DNA of 64,000 nucleotides. It comes from JAWLHK01 sp041690355 [NCBI: bacterium]. GTDB taxonomy: Bacteria; J088; JAWLBW01. Position numbers and translations under genes: made by a program. This document shows positions 42,174-51,320 of the stretch, in pieces. Under the pieces are notes generated by a model, which saw nothing but the letters and a program-made list of their open reading frames with translations, was not told the DNA's origin and did not search any database. How positions within the stretch are numbered: position 1 is the first letter of the stretch; each line of letters begins with the position of its first letter. Location: NCBI GenBank assembly GCA_041690355.1, contig JAWLHK010000011.1, positions 1 through 64,000 on the forward strand. Direction: 5' to 3'.

Positions 42174-42745
42174 CCGGCTTCCGTAAGAATCCAGCGAACG
42201 GCGTCGAGCACGTCGTTCGCCACGTGATCAATTTTCACACCCTGCGCCACAGCCTTCTCGCGCTCGCGGGGGCCGTATCCTGTCTGCACGAGCACGCCGC
42301 GGCCGCCCACCGCATGGGCGAGCTGCACGTCGCTCACCTTGTCGCCGACGACATAGCTCGCCGGCAAATCGATGCCATGCTCGGCGGCCGCACGCTGAAG
42401 CAGCCCCGGCGCCGGCTTGCGGCACTCGCAGGCAATCGCATACGCAGCGATCTCCCCCTCGGGGTGGTGCGGACAGTAGTACAGCGCGTCGACCGCGGCC
42501 CCTTCGGCGGCGAGCAGCCCGAGCACGCGGGCGTTCACCGTTTCGACCTGTTCGACGGTCAGCAGTCCGCGCGCGATGCCGCTCTGGTTCGAGATGACGA
42601 CGGCGGGCATCCCCGCTTCGCGCACGGCGCGCACCGCTTCGGCCGCGCCCGGAAGAAGGCGGATGCGATCCGGATCGCCCGCGTAACCGATCTCTTCGTT
42701 CAGATTGCCGTCGCGGTCGAAGAAAACGGCCGGGCGCAGGCTCAC
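42170..42745 (-). CDS. gmhB: HAD-IIIA phosphatase, GmhB-like
   Basis: This 191-residue HAD phosphatase has Asp10 and Asp12 in FFDRDGNLN and SNQSG (52-56). The GmhB-type zinc-site residues are Cys91, His93, Cys106 and Cys108 (YYCPHHP...ACECRKP). DKVSDVQLA is motif IV. In the family it dephosphorylates heptose 1,7-bisphosphate for ADP-heptose synthesis; this fits its place beside lipid A genes. The usual DRDGT[LI] is DRDGNL here. Substrate assignment is probable, not certain. Confidence 0.8.
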   Translation of the reverse strand: MSLRPAVFFDRDGNLNEEIGYAGDPDRIRLLPGAAEAVRAVREAGMPAVVISNQSGIARGLLTVEQVETVNARVLGLLAAEGAAVDALYYCPHHPEGEIAAYAIACECRKPAPGLLQRAAAEHGIDLPASYVVGDKVSDVQLAHAVGGRGVLVQTGYGPREREKAVAQGVKIDHVANDVLDAVRWILTEAG

Positions 42746-42755
42746 GAAGTCTCCC

Positions 42756-43337
42756 TCAGAGCATCCGCAGGGCGACGATCAGCACGGCGCTCACGGCGAC
42801 GATGGCCAGCAGCGTGACGCGCTCGCTCTTCAGCGCCTTGCCGAAGTCGCTCTCGCCCTGGCGGTACCCGGTGATCCGGGGCACCCAGCGCGGCACTTCC
42901 TTGCAGTAATTGACGTACGGCTCGCCGAACTTCTCGCGCAGGTTCCACTCTTCCCACTGCACGATGTAGTGGTACTGGAACGCAAAGAGGGCGATGTAGA
43001 CGGGCACGAGAATCCACGCGCCGGCGGCCATGACGAAGCCGAGGCTCAGAAAGAAGTTCCCCACGTACAGGGGGTTCCGCACGAGGCTGAACGGGCCGCC
43101 GTCGATGAGGATGCCGGTGGCGTTCGTACGCGTGCGCGAGATGCCGCCGATATGGCTGACCCCCCAGAAGCGCACGGCCTCGCCGATGAGGATCGAGGCG
43201 ACCCCCACGGCCACCGAAACGGCGGTCGGGCGGATGTATCCCAGATAGATCAGGATGACGGCGAGAAGAATGAGGGGAATCGGCGTGTAGTCCCGTTTCT
43301 TGAAGAGCCACGCGCCAAGGCGAACGCTTTTATCCAT
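42756..43337 (-). CDS. Isoprenylcysteine carboxyl methyltransferase-like membrane protein, second copy
   Basis: This 193-residue protein has the same ICMT layout as the one at 41.6 kb: GGPFSLVRNPLYVGNFFLSLG (about 79-99) and EEWNLREKFGEPYVNYCKEVPRW (about 129-151, a near-canonical ICMT C-terminal motif), with about five membrane helices. It is only distantly similar to its neighbour outside the motifs. It is first in a likely five-gene run with gmhB, the other ICMT, sfsA and mutY. The target is unknown, perhaps a lipid or polyprenyl carrier. Confidence 0.75.
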   Translation of the reverse strand: MDKSVRLGAWLFKKRDYTPIPLILLAVILIYLGYIRPTAVSVAVGVASILIGEAVRFWGVSHIGGISRTRTNATGILIDGGPFSLVRNPLYVGNFFLSLGFVMAAGAWILVPVYIALFAFQYHYIVQWEEWNLREKFGEPYVNYCKEVPRWVPRITGYRQGESDFGKALKSERVTLLAIVAVSAVLIVALRML

Positions 43338-43391
43338 CGTACACTCGAAAGAAGGTTATTGAATCAGGTATGCGGGCCGCTCGCAATGTTG

Positions 43392-43498
43392 GAGGAGTGA
43401 CGAGTTACGAGTGACGAGTGACCGAGTTTTCGGCAAGGACCGCGCGATTCTTCCCGCCCTAGCCGGTCAGCGCTCAGTGCTTGGCGCTTAGCGCTTTG
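43392..43498 (-). repeat. Composite heptamer module overlapping the lpxK 3' end
   Basis: Read on the minus strand: AGCGCTA, AGCGCCA, AGCACTG, AGCGCTG units (about 43498-43470), then the core GCTAGGGCGGGAAG...GTCCTTGCCGA, then CTCGTCA/CTCGTAA units (43419-43394). The first AGCGCTAA supplies the TAA stop of lpxK (43488-43490). Confidence 0.7.
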
Positions 43499-44453
43499 CT
43501 CCCAACCGCTCCTCCAGCCACGCAAAGAATTCCCCCGGCAGCTCGGCGCGGGCCGTGGCGACCAGCCAGCGGCCTTGCGTGACGCGGCGGCGCACCTTGA
43601 CGGCGTCCTTCTGCGTGATGACGATCGGCAGGCCCCCCGCCCGCGACTCGATGCGCTGCACGTCCCCCTGCCCCCACGCGGTATGATCCGCGAGCGGGAA
43701 GGCCTCGCGCAGACGGATGCCCGCGGAATCGAGCGCGTCGAAGAACCGCTGCGGCCAGGCGATCCCCGCGGCAGCCACCGCTTCCGCAGGTGCGGTGGAC
43801 GGCTTCCCATCGAGATCCGTGAAGTCCCCGAGCGCGACGGCGAAGCTGAAGCTCGGCCCCCGCCACTCGGGGGGAATCTCGGCCGAGCCGCGCAGCAGGA
43901 GCGCCGAGGCGCGCCCCAGGGCCGCGACCGGTTCCCGCAGCGGCCCCGCGGGGAGCAGCATGCGGTTCCCCAGGCCGCGCTCATCGAGAAGCACCAGATC
44001 CACGTCGCGGTGCAGCCGGCGGTACCCGAAGCCGTCGTCGAGAATGACCACCCCTGCCCCGGCGTCAACGGCAGAGCGCGCGCCGAGCACGCGATCGCGC
44101 GCCACCCAGACGGCGGCATCCGGCGCGAGCAGACTCATTTCGATCGGCTCGTCCCCCACGACGCGCGGATCGGAACCGTCGGTCACGCGCGCGGGCCCCT
44201 TGCCCGTGCCGCCGTAGCCGCGCGAAACAATGGCGGGCGCCCGGGACGCCAGATGCCGGGCGATCGCCACCGTGACCGGCGTCTTGCCGGCGCCGCCGAC
44301 GACCAGGTTGCCGACGGAGATCACGGGCGCCGCAACCGCTTCCACATGGGCGGCGCGGCGGTTCCCATGCCAGCGCTGACCGGCTCCGTAGAGCGCCGCG
44401 AGCGTGCGGCCGAGGGGGCCGCCGCCGATCCCTTCAAACGGGCGTCCGGGCAC
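43488..44453 (-). CDS. lpxK: Tetraacyldisaccharide 4'-kinase LpxK
   Basis: This 321-residue inner-membrane enzyme phosphorylates lipid A disaccharide at the 4' position. The P-loop is VGNLVVGGAGKTPVTVAIARHL, with VSRGYGGTGKGPARV, VGDEPIEM and VILDDGFGYRRLHRDVDLVLLD all present. The start is taken as GTG 44453, which overlaps the waaA stop by 20 bases; the frame stays open further upstream only as a shadow of waaA. The C-terminal codons GAKR and the stop are part of a heptamer array. Last gene of the lipid A operon. Confidence 0.9.
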   Translation of the reverse strand: MPGRPFEGIGGGPLGRTLAALYGAGQRWHGNRRAAHVEAVAAPVISVGNLVVGGAGKTPVTVAIARHLASRAPAIVSRGYGGTGKGPARVTDGSDPRVVGDEPIEMSLLAPDAAVWVARDRVLGARSAVDAGAGVVILDDGFGYRRLHRDVDLVLLDERGLGNRMLLPAGPLREPVAALGRASALLLRGSAEIPPEWRGPSFSFAVALGDFTDLDGKPSTAPAEAVAAAGIAWPQRFFDALDSAGIRLREAFPLADHTAWGQGDVQRIESRAGGLPIVITQKDAVKVRRRVTQGRWLVATARAELPGEFFAWLEERLGAKR

Positions 44454-45696
44454 GCACCCTCCCCCCGATGACGTCGACGTACCGCTCCAGAATCTTCCCC
44501 TGCTCGGCCACGGCCGCCGCGCCGGCCTCACCCATGCGCTCGCGCGCCACCGGGTCGGCCAGCAGCGCGCGAAGAATCCGGGCGCAGTCCTTCCAGTCGC
44601 GTCCCCGCAGGGCCGCGCCGCGCGCTTCGAGCAGGGCGGCCACTTCGGCAAAGTTCCCCACGTGGGGACCGTAGACGACAGGCCTTCGCGCGGCGGCCGC
44701 CTCGAGCATGTTGTGACCGCCGATCGGCACCAGGCTTCCGCCGAGGAAGCAGACCGTTCCCCGGCCGTACACGAGCGGCAGTTCGCCGACGGTGTCGAGC
44801 AGAAAGACGTCGCAATCCTCGGCGCCGTTGCGGCTGCGGCGTTTCCAGCGGAAACCGCGCTGTCCAAGAAGCCGCTCGACGTCGGCGACCCGCTGCGGAT
44901 GGCGTGGCGCAAGAATCAGGCGGAGCGCCGGGCGGTACTGGCGCAGATCCTCGAACAGATCGAGCACCTGCTCTTCTTCGCCCGCGTGCGTGGAACCGGC
45001 CACGACCACCTCGGCATCCTCGGGCCAGCTGGCGATCGCGGGGAACTTGCCGGGGGCCTGCAGCCCCGCCCACTTCACGTTCCCCAAAACCTGCACGCGA
45101 TCTGCGGGCGCACCCAGAGCACGGATCCGCTCGGCGCTCTCCTCGCCGTTCATGAGGAAGAGGTCGAACCGGGCGAAGATCGGCGCCAGCAGCCGGCGCA
45201 CCATCCGGTACCGGCCGAAGGAGCGGGCCGAGATGCGGCCGTTGACGAGCAGAATCCGGGCGCCGCTTTTGTGCGCCATGCGCAGGAACTGCGGCCAGAG
45301 CTCGGTCTCGAAGACGAGCACGGTCTCGGGTCTTACGCGGTGGAACACGCGGCGCAGGAACCAGTAGGAGTCGAGGGGAATCAGCGCCGTGGCGGCGCGG
45401 GAACCCAGCGCACGCTCGGCCTGTTCGAGCCCTGTGGTGGTCATCGTGGTCACGAGCAGGGCGCGATCGGGAAACTCGTCGAGCAGGCGCTCGAGCAGCG
45501 GGCGCGCCGCCATGAATTCTCCCACCGAGGCACAATGGGCCCAGATGACCGGACGCCCGCGCAGGCGATCGTAGACGATGGGGGCCCAGTTGCCGAGCCG
45601 GTCCGACAACCGCGTCCGCCAGCGGGGCACGACGACGAGGGCCGGGTACAGCAGGAGAAGGATCAGCTCGACGATGATTTCGTAGACGAGAAACAA
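44434..45696 (-). CDS. waaA: 3-deoxy-D-manno-octulosonic acid transferase WaaA (KdtA)
   Basis: This 420-residue GT-B glycosyltransferase adds Kdo to lipid IVA at the inner membrane. It has an N-terminal membrane anchor (about 5-25), HCASVGEF with the catalytic Glu60, FETELWPQF, VNGRIS, and the C-terminal donor-site blocks APRHPQR, GSLVPIGGHNMLE and GPHVGNF. Start TTG 45696 abuts the preceding stop, so it depends on coupling. Full length for the family. Whether it adds one or two Kdo units cannot be read. Confidence 0.92.
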   Translation of the reverse strand: MFLVYEIIVELILLLLYPALVVVPRWRTRLSDRLGNWAPIVYDRLRGRPVIWAHCASVGEFMAARPLLERLLDEFPDRALLVTTMTTTGLEQAERALGSRAATALIPLDSYWFLRRVFHRVRPETVLVFETELWPQFLRMAHKSGARILLVNGRISARSFGRYRMVRRLLAPIFARFDLFLMNGEESAERIRALGAPADRVQVLGNVKWAGLQAPGKFPAIASWPEDAEVVVAGSTHAGEEEQVLDLFEDLRQYRPALRLILAPRHPQRVADVERLLGQRGFRWKRRSRNGAEDCDVFLLDTVGELPLVYGRGTVCFLGGSLVPIGGHNMLEAAAARRPVVYGPHVGNFAEVAALLEARGAALRGRDWKDCARILRALLADPVARERMGEAGAAAVAEQGKILERYVDVIGGRVRARTPV

Positions 45697-46416
45697 TCAG
45701 TCCTCGCCCGTGTACCCGGCGCGCGCATCGAGGCGCCGCCGTTCATCGTTCATGAGGGTTTCGATGCGAAGCCGGGCCGCTTCGAAGTCTTCGTCGGGCG
45801 CGATGCGGATCGATTCGGACCAGCGCACGTACACCTTGTCGAACGGGGTGGGCACGAGAAAGCGGTCCCAGGAGCCGAGCCGTTTCCCGCGGTGCGACGC
45901 GGCCGTCACGCAGATGACCGGAACTCCGCTCTCCCGGGCGAGCTCGACCACGCCCGGCTTGACGCGGTAACGGGGACCCTTCGGTCCGTCAGGCGTGATG
46001 CCGACGTCAAGCCCCTCGGCCAGCGCGCGCCGCATGATGTCCATGGCTTCGCTTCCGCCGCGCGTGCTCGATCCGCGCACGGCCTCGAGGCCGAACCGGC
46101 GAACCACCCGCGCGATCAGTTCCCCGTCGCGCGAACTGGAGATGAGCACCCTGACTCCCCTGCCCCGGTAGCAGAACGGCAGCATGAGCAGGCGGCCGTG
46201 CCAGAAGACCACGATGACATGCTCGCCCTGGCGCACGTGGCGCAGGATGTTCTCCTCGTCGATCTCCATGCGCAGGGTGAGCCGGTAAAGGCGCAGCACG
46301 AGCGCGCCGAAGGCGGCCGCGAGCAGAATCAGGGCGCGATCCTTCCACTTGAGCCGACGATCGGCAGAACTCGCCCGGGGCGCGGTGGGGGGGCTCGAAA
46401 GCGGCGCGGAAGTCAT
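45697..46416 (-). CDS. DUF374 lysophospholipid-acyltransferase-like protein
   Basis: This 239-residue protein belongs to DUF374 (LPLAT superfamily): a membrane segment (about 28-48), VVFWHGRLLMLPF with the acyltransferase-like His, ISSSRDGELIARVVRRFGLEAVRGSSTRGG, and GITPDGPKGPRYRVKPGVVELA. In delta-proteobacterial lipid A operons it stands where an LpxL-type acyltransferase would be. It is therefore a candidate for the secondary acylation of lipid A; that role is inference. Confidence 0.85.
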   Translation of the reverse strand: MTSAPLSSPPTAPRASSADRRLKWKDRALILLAAAFGALVLRLYRLTLRMEIDEENILRHVRQGEHVIVVFWHGRLLMLPFCYRGRGVRVLISSSRDGELIARVVRRFGLEAVRGSSTRGGSEAMDIMRRALAEGLDVGITPDGPKGPRYRVKPGVVELARESGVPVICVTAASHRGKRLGSWDRFLVPTPFDKVYVRWSESIRIAPDEDFEAARLRIETLMNDERRRLDARAGYTGED

Positions 46417-46491
46417 CCGATAAACGGTAACACCCGGCCCGCTTCCATTCCACTCGCGGAACGGAGGGAAAGGGCGGGCCGTTCGGCGGGA

Positions 46492-48297
46492 TCAGGCCGG
46501 CTCGGCGGAATCGTCGGGGGCCGGGGCTTCTGGCGGCGTATCCTCCGACGCCCCCTGTTCCGCGAACTGCAGCTGGTAGAGGCGGGCATACTCGCCGCCG
46601 CTCTCGAGAAGTTCGTCGTGGCTCCCCACTTCGGCGACGCGGCCGTTGACGATGGTGACGATGCGGCTCGCGTTGCGGATGGTCGAGAGACGGTGGGCGA
46701 TGACGAAGGTCGTGCGCCCGACCATGAGGTTGTCGAGGGCGCGCTGCACTTCCTTCTCCGCCTTCGTGTCCAGCGCGCTCGTCGCCTCATCCAGGATGAG
46801 GATCGGTGCGTTGCTGAGAATGGCGCGGGCGATGGAGATGCGCTGTTTCTGTCCGCCCGAGAGCTTGACCCCCTGCTCGCCGACGACGGAATCGTAGCCC
46901 TCGCTGAGCCCGAGGATGAACTCGTGCGCGTGGGCCGCCCGCGCGGCCGCCTCGATCTCCTCTTCCGACGCATCCGGTCGCCCGTAGCGGATGTTGTTGC
47001 GGATCGTGTCATTGAAGAGGAAGGTGGTCTGGGTGACGATGGCGATCTGCTCGCGCAGAGACCGCTGCGTGTACTCGGTCGCGTCAACGCCATCGAAGAG
47101 AATCCGCCCCTGCGTCGGATCGAAGAAGCGGGGAATCAGGTTCACGAGCGTCGACTTGCCGCCGCCGCTCGGGCCGACGAAGGCGATCATTTCGCCGGTG
47201 CGCACCGTCAGATCGATGTCCTTGAGGACCTCGTCCTGGCCGGGGGCGTAGGCGAAGGAGACGTGTTCGAAGACGATGTCCTTGCGCACGGGCGGCATCT
47301 CGCGGGCGTCGGGCCGGTCCAGGATCTCCGACTTCGTATCGAGGATCTCGAAGACCCGCTCGGCCGCGGCGGCCCCGCTCTGAATCGTGTGGTTGACCCC
47401 ATTCAGCTTCTTGACGGGATCGTAGAGCATCATGAGCGAAGCCATGAACGAGAAGAAATCGCCCTGCGTGATCTCGCCGCGGATGACCATGACGCCGCCG
47501 AGCAGAATGATGCTCGCGACCCCGACGGCGCCGATGAGCTCCATGAGGGGAAAGCTGACCGACTTGATGCGCGTGAAGCGGCGGATGATGTGCAGCAGCT
47601 TGTTCTCTTCGCTGCGGAAGCGCTTCGACTCGACCGCCTCCATGTTGAACGCCTTGACGACGCGGATGCCGGTGAACCCCTCAATGAGCACGTGGTTCAT
47701 CTGCCCCATGACCGCCTGCCCCTCGCGCGTGTAGTTGCGCAGGCGCTGGCCGAACTTCGCCAGCGGATAGACCGCGATGGGGAAGACGATCATCGAGACC
47801 AGCGCCAGGCGGAAGTTGAAGTAGAAGACCATGAAGGTCAGGCCGATGATGGTCAGGATGTGCAGCGCCAGCGCCGTCACCGCCTGCGTCGCCGCCGTGT
47901 TCATGAGTGTGATGTCGTTCCACACCCTTGCCGTCAGATTGCCGGTCGACGTGTTCGAGAAGAACTTGAGGTCCTGGCGCAGCAGGTGATCGACCACCTC
48001 CTGGCGGATGTCGATGATCGCCTTCTGGCCCACCATGCTCATGATGTAGGACTGCAGGTAGAAGAAGATCCCCTTGATGAGGAAGAGACCGACGATACCC
48101 GCCGCGATTGGATACAGCGCCGCCTCTTCGCGCGCCGTGAAGATGCGGTCCATGACCGGCTTGACCATGTAGGCCGTGCCGCTCGTCGCGGCGGCGACCA
48201 CGCCCATGCAGGCGGTCGCGAACAGCGCCTCGCCCAGGTACGGGCGCACGTAGCGGGCCATGCGGAGGTAGATATTCTTGTTGGGAACGACGCTCAT
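46492..48297 (-). CDS. msbA: Lipid A/ABC exporter MsbA
   Basis: This 601-residue half-transporter has six membrane helices (about 15-320) and an ABC domain. Walker A is GPSGGGKST (about 375-383), signature LSGGQKQRISIARAIL (about 479), Walker B ILILDEATSALD (about 500), and the H-loop is FVIAHRLST. Its position between lpxB and the acyltransferase/waaA genes identifies it as the lipid A core flippase. A Pro/Glu-rich C-terminal tail (APDDSAEPA) is extra. The homodimer acts in the inner membrane. Confidence 0.92.
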   Translation of the reverse strand: MSVVPNKNIYLRMARYVRPYLGEALFATACMGVVAAATSGTAYMVKPVMDRIFTAREEAALYPIAAGIVGLFLIKGIFFYLQSYIMSMVGQKAIIDIRQEVVDHLLRQDLKFFSNTSTGNLTARVWNDITLMNTAATQAVTALALHILTIIGLTFMVFYFNFRLALVSMIVFPIAVYPLAKFGQRLRNYTREGQAVMGQMNHVLIEGFTGIRVVKAFNMEAVESKRFRSEENKLLHIIRRFTRIKSVSFPLMELIGAVGVASIILLGGVMVIRGEITQGDFFSFMASLMMLYDPVKKLNGVNHTIQSGAAAAERVFEILDTKSEILDRPDAREMPPVRKDIVFEHVSFAYAPGQDEVLKDIDLTVRTGEMIAFVGPSGGGKSTLVNLIPRFFDPTQGRILFDGVDATEYTQRSLREQIAIVTQTTFLFNDTIRNNIRYGRPDASEEEIEAAARAAHAHEFILGLSEGYDSVVGEQGVKLSGGQKQRISIARAILSNAPILILDEATSALDTKAEKEVQRALDNLMVGRTTFVIAHRLSTIRNASRIVTIVNGRVAEVGSHDELLESGGEYARLYQLQFAEQGASEDTPPEAPAPDDSAEPA

Positions 48298-48314
48298 GCG
48301 ATTTGCCGGTTCGG

Positions 48315-49418
48315 TTACCTGCGCGACGGCAGGGCGTTGAGGATGGCTGCCGCGGCGCGATCGGCCGCCCCCGGCTCGCCCAGCGACGTGCGGAGCGCCC
48401 GCAGGTCGGCGTGGACTTCGGCGCGTCGCCCGGCGTCACCGAGAATGGTCAGCGCGTAGTCGGCGAGCTGCGGACCGTTGACTTCATTCTGCAACAGTTC
48501 GGGCACGACTTCACGTCCGGCCAGGATGTTGGGGAGAGAGAAGTGCGACAGCTTGACAAGCCGCTTCGCGATGGCGAGGGTCAGCGGGTGCAGCCGGTAG
48601 ACGACGGCCATCGGAACCTCGGCGAGCGCGGTCTCGAGCGCGGCCGTGCCCGAGGCCACCCAGGCGAAGTCGCAGTCGGCCATGACCGCGGGCAGCGGAC
48701 GGTCGTCCAGGGCGACCCCGGCCTCGACGGCAGGCTGCAGCATGGTGCGATCGACGGTCGAGGCCACCGGGAGCAGAAAGCGCGCCTCGGGATACTCTGC
48801 GCGCACCCGCTGCACCGCCTCGAGCATCGGGGGGAGCAGGCCGGTCACTTCGCTGCGCCGGCTCCCGGGAACGACGCCGATGACAGGCGCGGCATCCGGA
48901 TCGGGGCGCGCGGGGCCCTTGCAGTCGTCGAGCAGCGGGTTGCCGATGAACTCGGCCGTCACCCCGTGTTCCGCATAAAAGCGGGTCTCGAAGGGGAAAA
49001 TGACGAGCAGCTGTTCGATGAGCGCGCGGATCTTGCGCACCCGCCCGGCGCGCCAGGCCCAGAGCTTGGGGGGAATGAAGTAGATGGTGCGGATCCCCGC
49101 CTCGCGCACGGTCTCGGCCAGGCGCAGGTTGAAGTCGGGAGCGTCGATGAAGATGACGGCATCCGGCTTCCACCGGCGGATCGTTTCGGCCGCCTCGCGC
49201 TTGATCTGCAGGATGCGCCGCAGACGGGGGAGCAGTTCGACCACCCCCATGACGTTCATTTCGCCGATGTCGGCCAGCAGGTCGACGCCGGCCGCCTTCA
49301 TGCGCGTGCCGCCGATGCCGCGAATCTCGCACCCGGGAACCCGATCGCGCAGGGCGCGCGCCAAGGCGGCGCCGTGGTATTCGCCCGAGGCCTCGCCGGT
49401 GGAGATGAAGAAGCGCAT
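48315..49418 (-). CDS. lpxB: Lipid A disaccharide synthase LpxB
   Basis: This 367-residue GT19 enzyme condenses UDP-diacylglucosamine with lipid X. It opens with FISTGEASGEYHGAALARAL, then DIGEMNVMGVVELLPRLRRI, FIDAPDFNLRLAE, YFIPPKLWAWRAGR, GNPLLD, and GVVPGSRRSEV, and the C-terminal SGTAALETALAEVPMAVVYR, all family marks. It is 16 bases after lpxA and 17 before msbA. No lpxI or lpxH is present in the window, so UDP-DAGn hydrolysis must be encoded elsewhere. Confidence 0.95.
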   Translation of the reverse strand: MRFFISTGEASGEYHGAALARALRDRVPGCEIRGIGGTRMKAAGVDLLADIGEMNVMGVVELLPRLRRILQIKREAAETIRRWKPDAVIFIDAPDFNLRLAETVREAGIRTIYFIPPKLWAWRAGRVRKIRALIEQLLVIFPFETRFYAEHGVTAEFIGNPLLDDCKGPARPDPDAAPVIGVVPGSRRSEVTGLLPPMLEAVQRVRAEYPEARFLLPVASTVDRTMLQPAVEAGVALDDRPLPAVMADCDFAWVASGTAALETALAEVPMAVVYRLHPLTLAIAKRLVKLSHFSLPNILAGREVVPELLQNEVNGPQLADYALTILGDAGRRAEVHADLRALRTSLGEPGAADRAAAAILNALPSRR

Positions 49419-49434
49419 GACAGCAGCCCCGAGG

Positions 49435-50250
49435 TCACGCCTCGGCGGCTTCGCCCTCTTCGGCGTTGCCCGGACGCGTGACCCCGCGCTCGGACTTCTC
49501 GAGAAAGTCGACGAAGGGATCGACGAAGCGGCTCCCGCCCAGCGTCCGCCGGATCTCCTCGACCGCGTCCTTCATCTTGAGCCCGCGGTTGAAGGCGATG
49601 CGGTAGGCGTCCTTCAGGGCGCGCATCTCGTCGGGCGTGCCGCCGATGCGCTTCAGGCGCACGACGTTCAGGCCGAACAGCTTCGCGCGGTCGCCGTTGG
49701 CGATGCAGAACGGGGGCACGTCCATCGTGACCAGCGCGCCGCCGCCGAGCATGGCGCCCGTGCCGACGCGGGTGAACTGGTGCACGCCCGAGATGCCGCC
49801 GAGCACGACGTCGTCTTCGATGGTGACGTGCCCCGCCAGGGTGGCCAGGTTGGCGAAGACGTTGCGGCTGCCCACGATGCAGTCGTGCGCGATGTGCACG
49901 TGCACCATGAAGAGGTTGTTGTCGCCGACCCGCGTCACCATGCCGCCCCCTTCGGTGCCCGGGTTCATGGTCACGTATTCGCGGATCTGGTTTCCGTCGC
50001 CGATTTCGAGCGTCGACGGTTCCCCATGGAACTTCAGGTCCTGGGGAATGGAGCCCAGGCTGGCGAACTGCCAGACGCGGTTGCTGCGGCCGAGGGTCGT
50101 GTGCCCCTCGATGACGACGTGGGGGCCGATGACGGAACCGTCGCCGATGCGCACGTGTTCGCCGATGACGCTGAAGGGTCCGATCTGGACGTCGGCGCCG
50201 AGTTCGGCCTTGGGGTGGATGACGGCGGAGGGGTGAATCAGTGACGACAT
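49435..50250 (-). CDS. lpxA: UDP-GlcNAc acyltransferase LpxA
   Basis: This 271-residue left-handed beta-helix enzyme begins IHPSAVIHPKAELGADVQIGPF, with hexapeptide repeats through about residue 185. The catalytic His lies in NLFMVHVHIAHDCIVG and GGISGVHQFTRVG marks the substrate region. The C-terminal helical domain starts with KLFGLNVVRLKRIG. It transfers hydroxyacyl from ACP to UDP-GlcNAc, the first lipid A step. It lies 57 bases after lpxD; fabZ, which often sits between them, is absent. Confidence 0.95.
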   Translation of the reverse strand: MSSLIHPSAVIHPKAELGADVQIGPFSVIGEHVRIGDGSVIGPHVVIEGHTTLGRSNRVWQFASLGSIPQDLKFHGEPSTLEIGDGNQIREYVTMNPGTEGGGMVTRVGDNNLFMVHVHIAHDCIVGSRNVFANLATLAGHVTIEDDVVLGGISGVHQFTRVGTGAMLGGGALVTMDVPPFCIANGDRAKLFGLNVVRLKRIGGTPDEMRALKDAYRIAFNRGLKMKDAVEEIRRTLGGSRFVDPFVDFLEKSERGVTRPGNAEEGEAAEA

Positions 50251-50307
50251 GGTTCGCTCAGGAATCGGACAGGGATATCGGGTACGCGGTTGCGTCCGCG
50301 TCCGTTG

Positions 50308-51318
50308 TTAGGTTTTCTCCGGTTCCGCCTTGGACAGCTTCGCCACCTGACGGCGAATCTCGGGAAGCTTCGCGAAGACGCCGGACGAACGGAGCCAGTT
50401 GCGGTAGGGGATGGCCGGCGATCCGCCCCATTCGGTGCCGTCGGGCAGATCGTGGGAAATGCCCGACTGGGCGGCGATGCGCACGCCGTTGCCGATCTTG
50501 AGGTGGCCGATGATCCCCGCCTGGCCGGCGATGATGCAGCCGTCGCCGATGCTCGTGCTCCCCGCGATGCCGGTCTGGCTCACGATGAGCGTATTCTGCC
50601 CGATGCGCACCCCGTGGGCGATCTGAACCAGGTTGTCGATCTTCGTGCCCCGGCCGATGACCGTGTCGTCGAGGGCGCCGCGATCGATGGTCGTCCCGGC
50701 CCCGATCTCGACGTCGTCTTCGATGCGCACCCCCCCGACCTGAGGGATCTTGCGGAAGCCGTCTTCGCCCGGCGCGAAGCCGTAGCCGTCGCCGCCGACC
50801 ATGACCCCCGGCTGCAGCACGACCCGGTCGCCCAGCCGGCAGGCTTCGCGGATGACACACCCGGCGTGCACGACGCAATCGGCCCCCAGGACGACGTCGT
50901 CGTAGAGCACCGCGTTCGCCTCGATGCGTGTCCGGTCGCCGATGCGTACGCCGGCGCCGATGCGGGCCCCCGGTCCGATGCTGACGTCGGCGCCCAGGCT
51001 GGCCGACGGATCGACCGTCGCGTGGGGATGGATGGCGAAATGGCGCGGCGGGCGCACCATGAGGATCTCGACGGCGCGCGCGAACGCCTCGTAGGGATTG
51101 GGCAGCCAGACCAGGCGTTTCCCCGGCTCCTCGATTCCCTCCATGACGAGCACGGCGTCGGCGCGCGTGGTGGCCAGGTGGGCGAAGTACTTCGGATTCG
51201 CCAGAAAGGTGATGCTGCCCGGTTCGGCGGTCTCGATCGGCGAAACGCGCGTGATCTCGGGATCGCCCTCACCGACGACCTTGCCCCCCAGCCGCGATGC
51301 AAGTTCAGACAGGCGCAA
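50308..51318 (-). CDS. lpxD: UDP-3-O-acylglucosamine N-acyltransferase LpxD
   Basis: This 336-residue protein has an N-terminal uridine-binding domain (MRLSELASRLGGKVVGEGD...FLANPKYFAHL) and hexapeptide repeats (about 105-290). The catalytic His region is VQIAHGVRIGQNT, and the C-terminal helix is FAKLPEIRRQVAKL. It adds the N-linked acyl chain in lipid A synthesis. It overlaps nothing but follows skp by 2 bases, so they share one transcript. Confidence 0.95.
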   Translation of the reverse strand: MRLSELASRLGGKVVGEGDPEITRVSPIETAEPGSITFLANPKYFAHLATTRADAVLVMEGIEEPGKRLVWLPNPYEAFARAVEILMVRPPRHFAIHPHATVDPSASLGADVSIGPGARIGAGVRIGDRTRIEANAVLYDDVVLGADCVVHAGCVIREACRLGDRVVLQPGVMVGGDGYGFAPGEDGFRKIPQVGGVRIEDDVEIGAGTTIDRGALDDTVIGRGTKIDNLVQIAHGVRIGQNTLIVSQTGIAGSTSIGDGCIIAGQAGIIGHLKIGNGVRIAAQSGISHDLPDGTEWGGSPAIPYRNWLRSSGVFAKLPEIRRQVAKLSKAEPEKT

Positions 51319-51320
51319 GC

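Noticed and set aside
44404-48459. A 1351-codon open frame antisense to the lipid A operon
   Set aside because: It lies opposite waaA, DUF374 and msbA, has no recognisable domains and is explained by GC-rich third positions that remove stops in one antisense frame.
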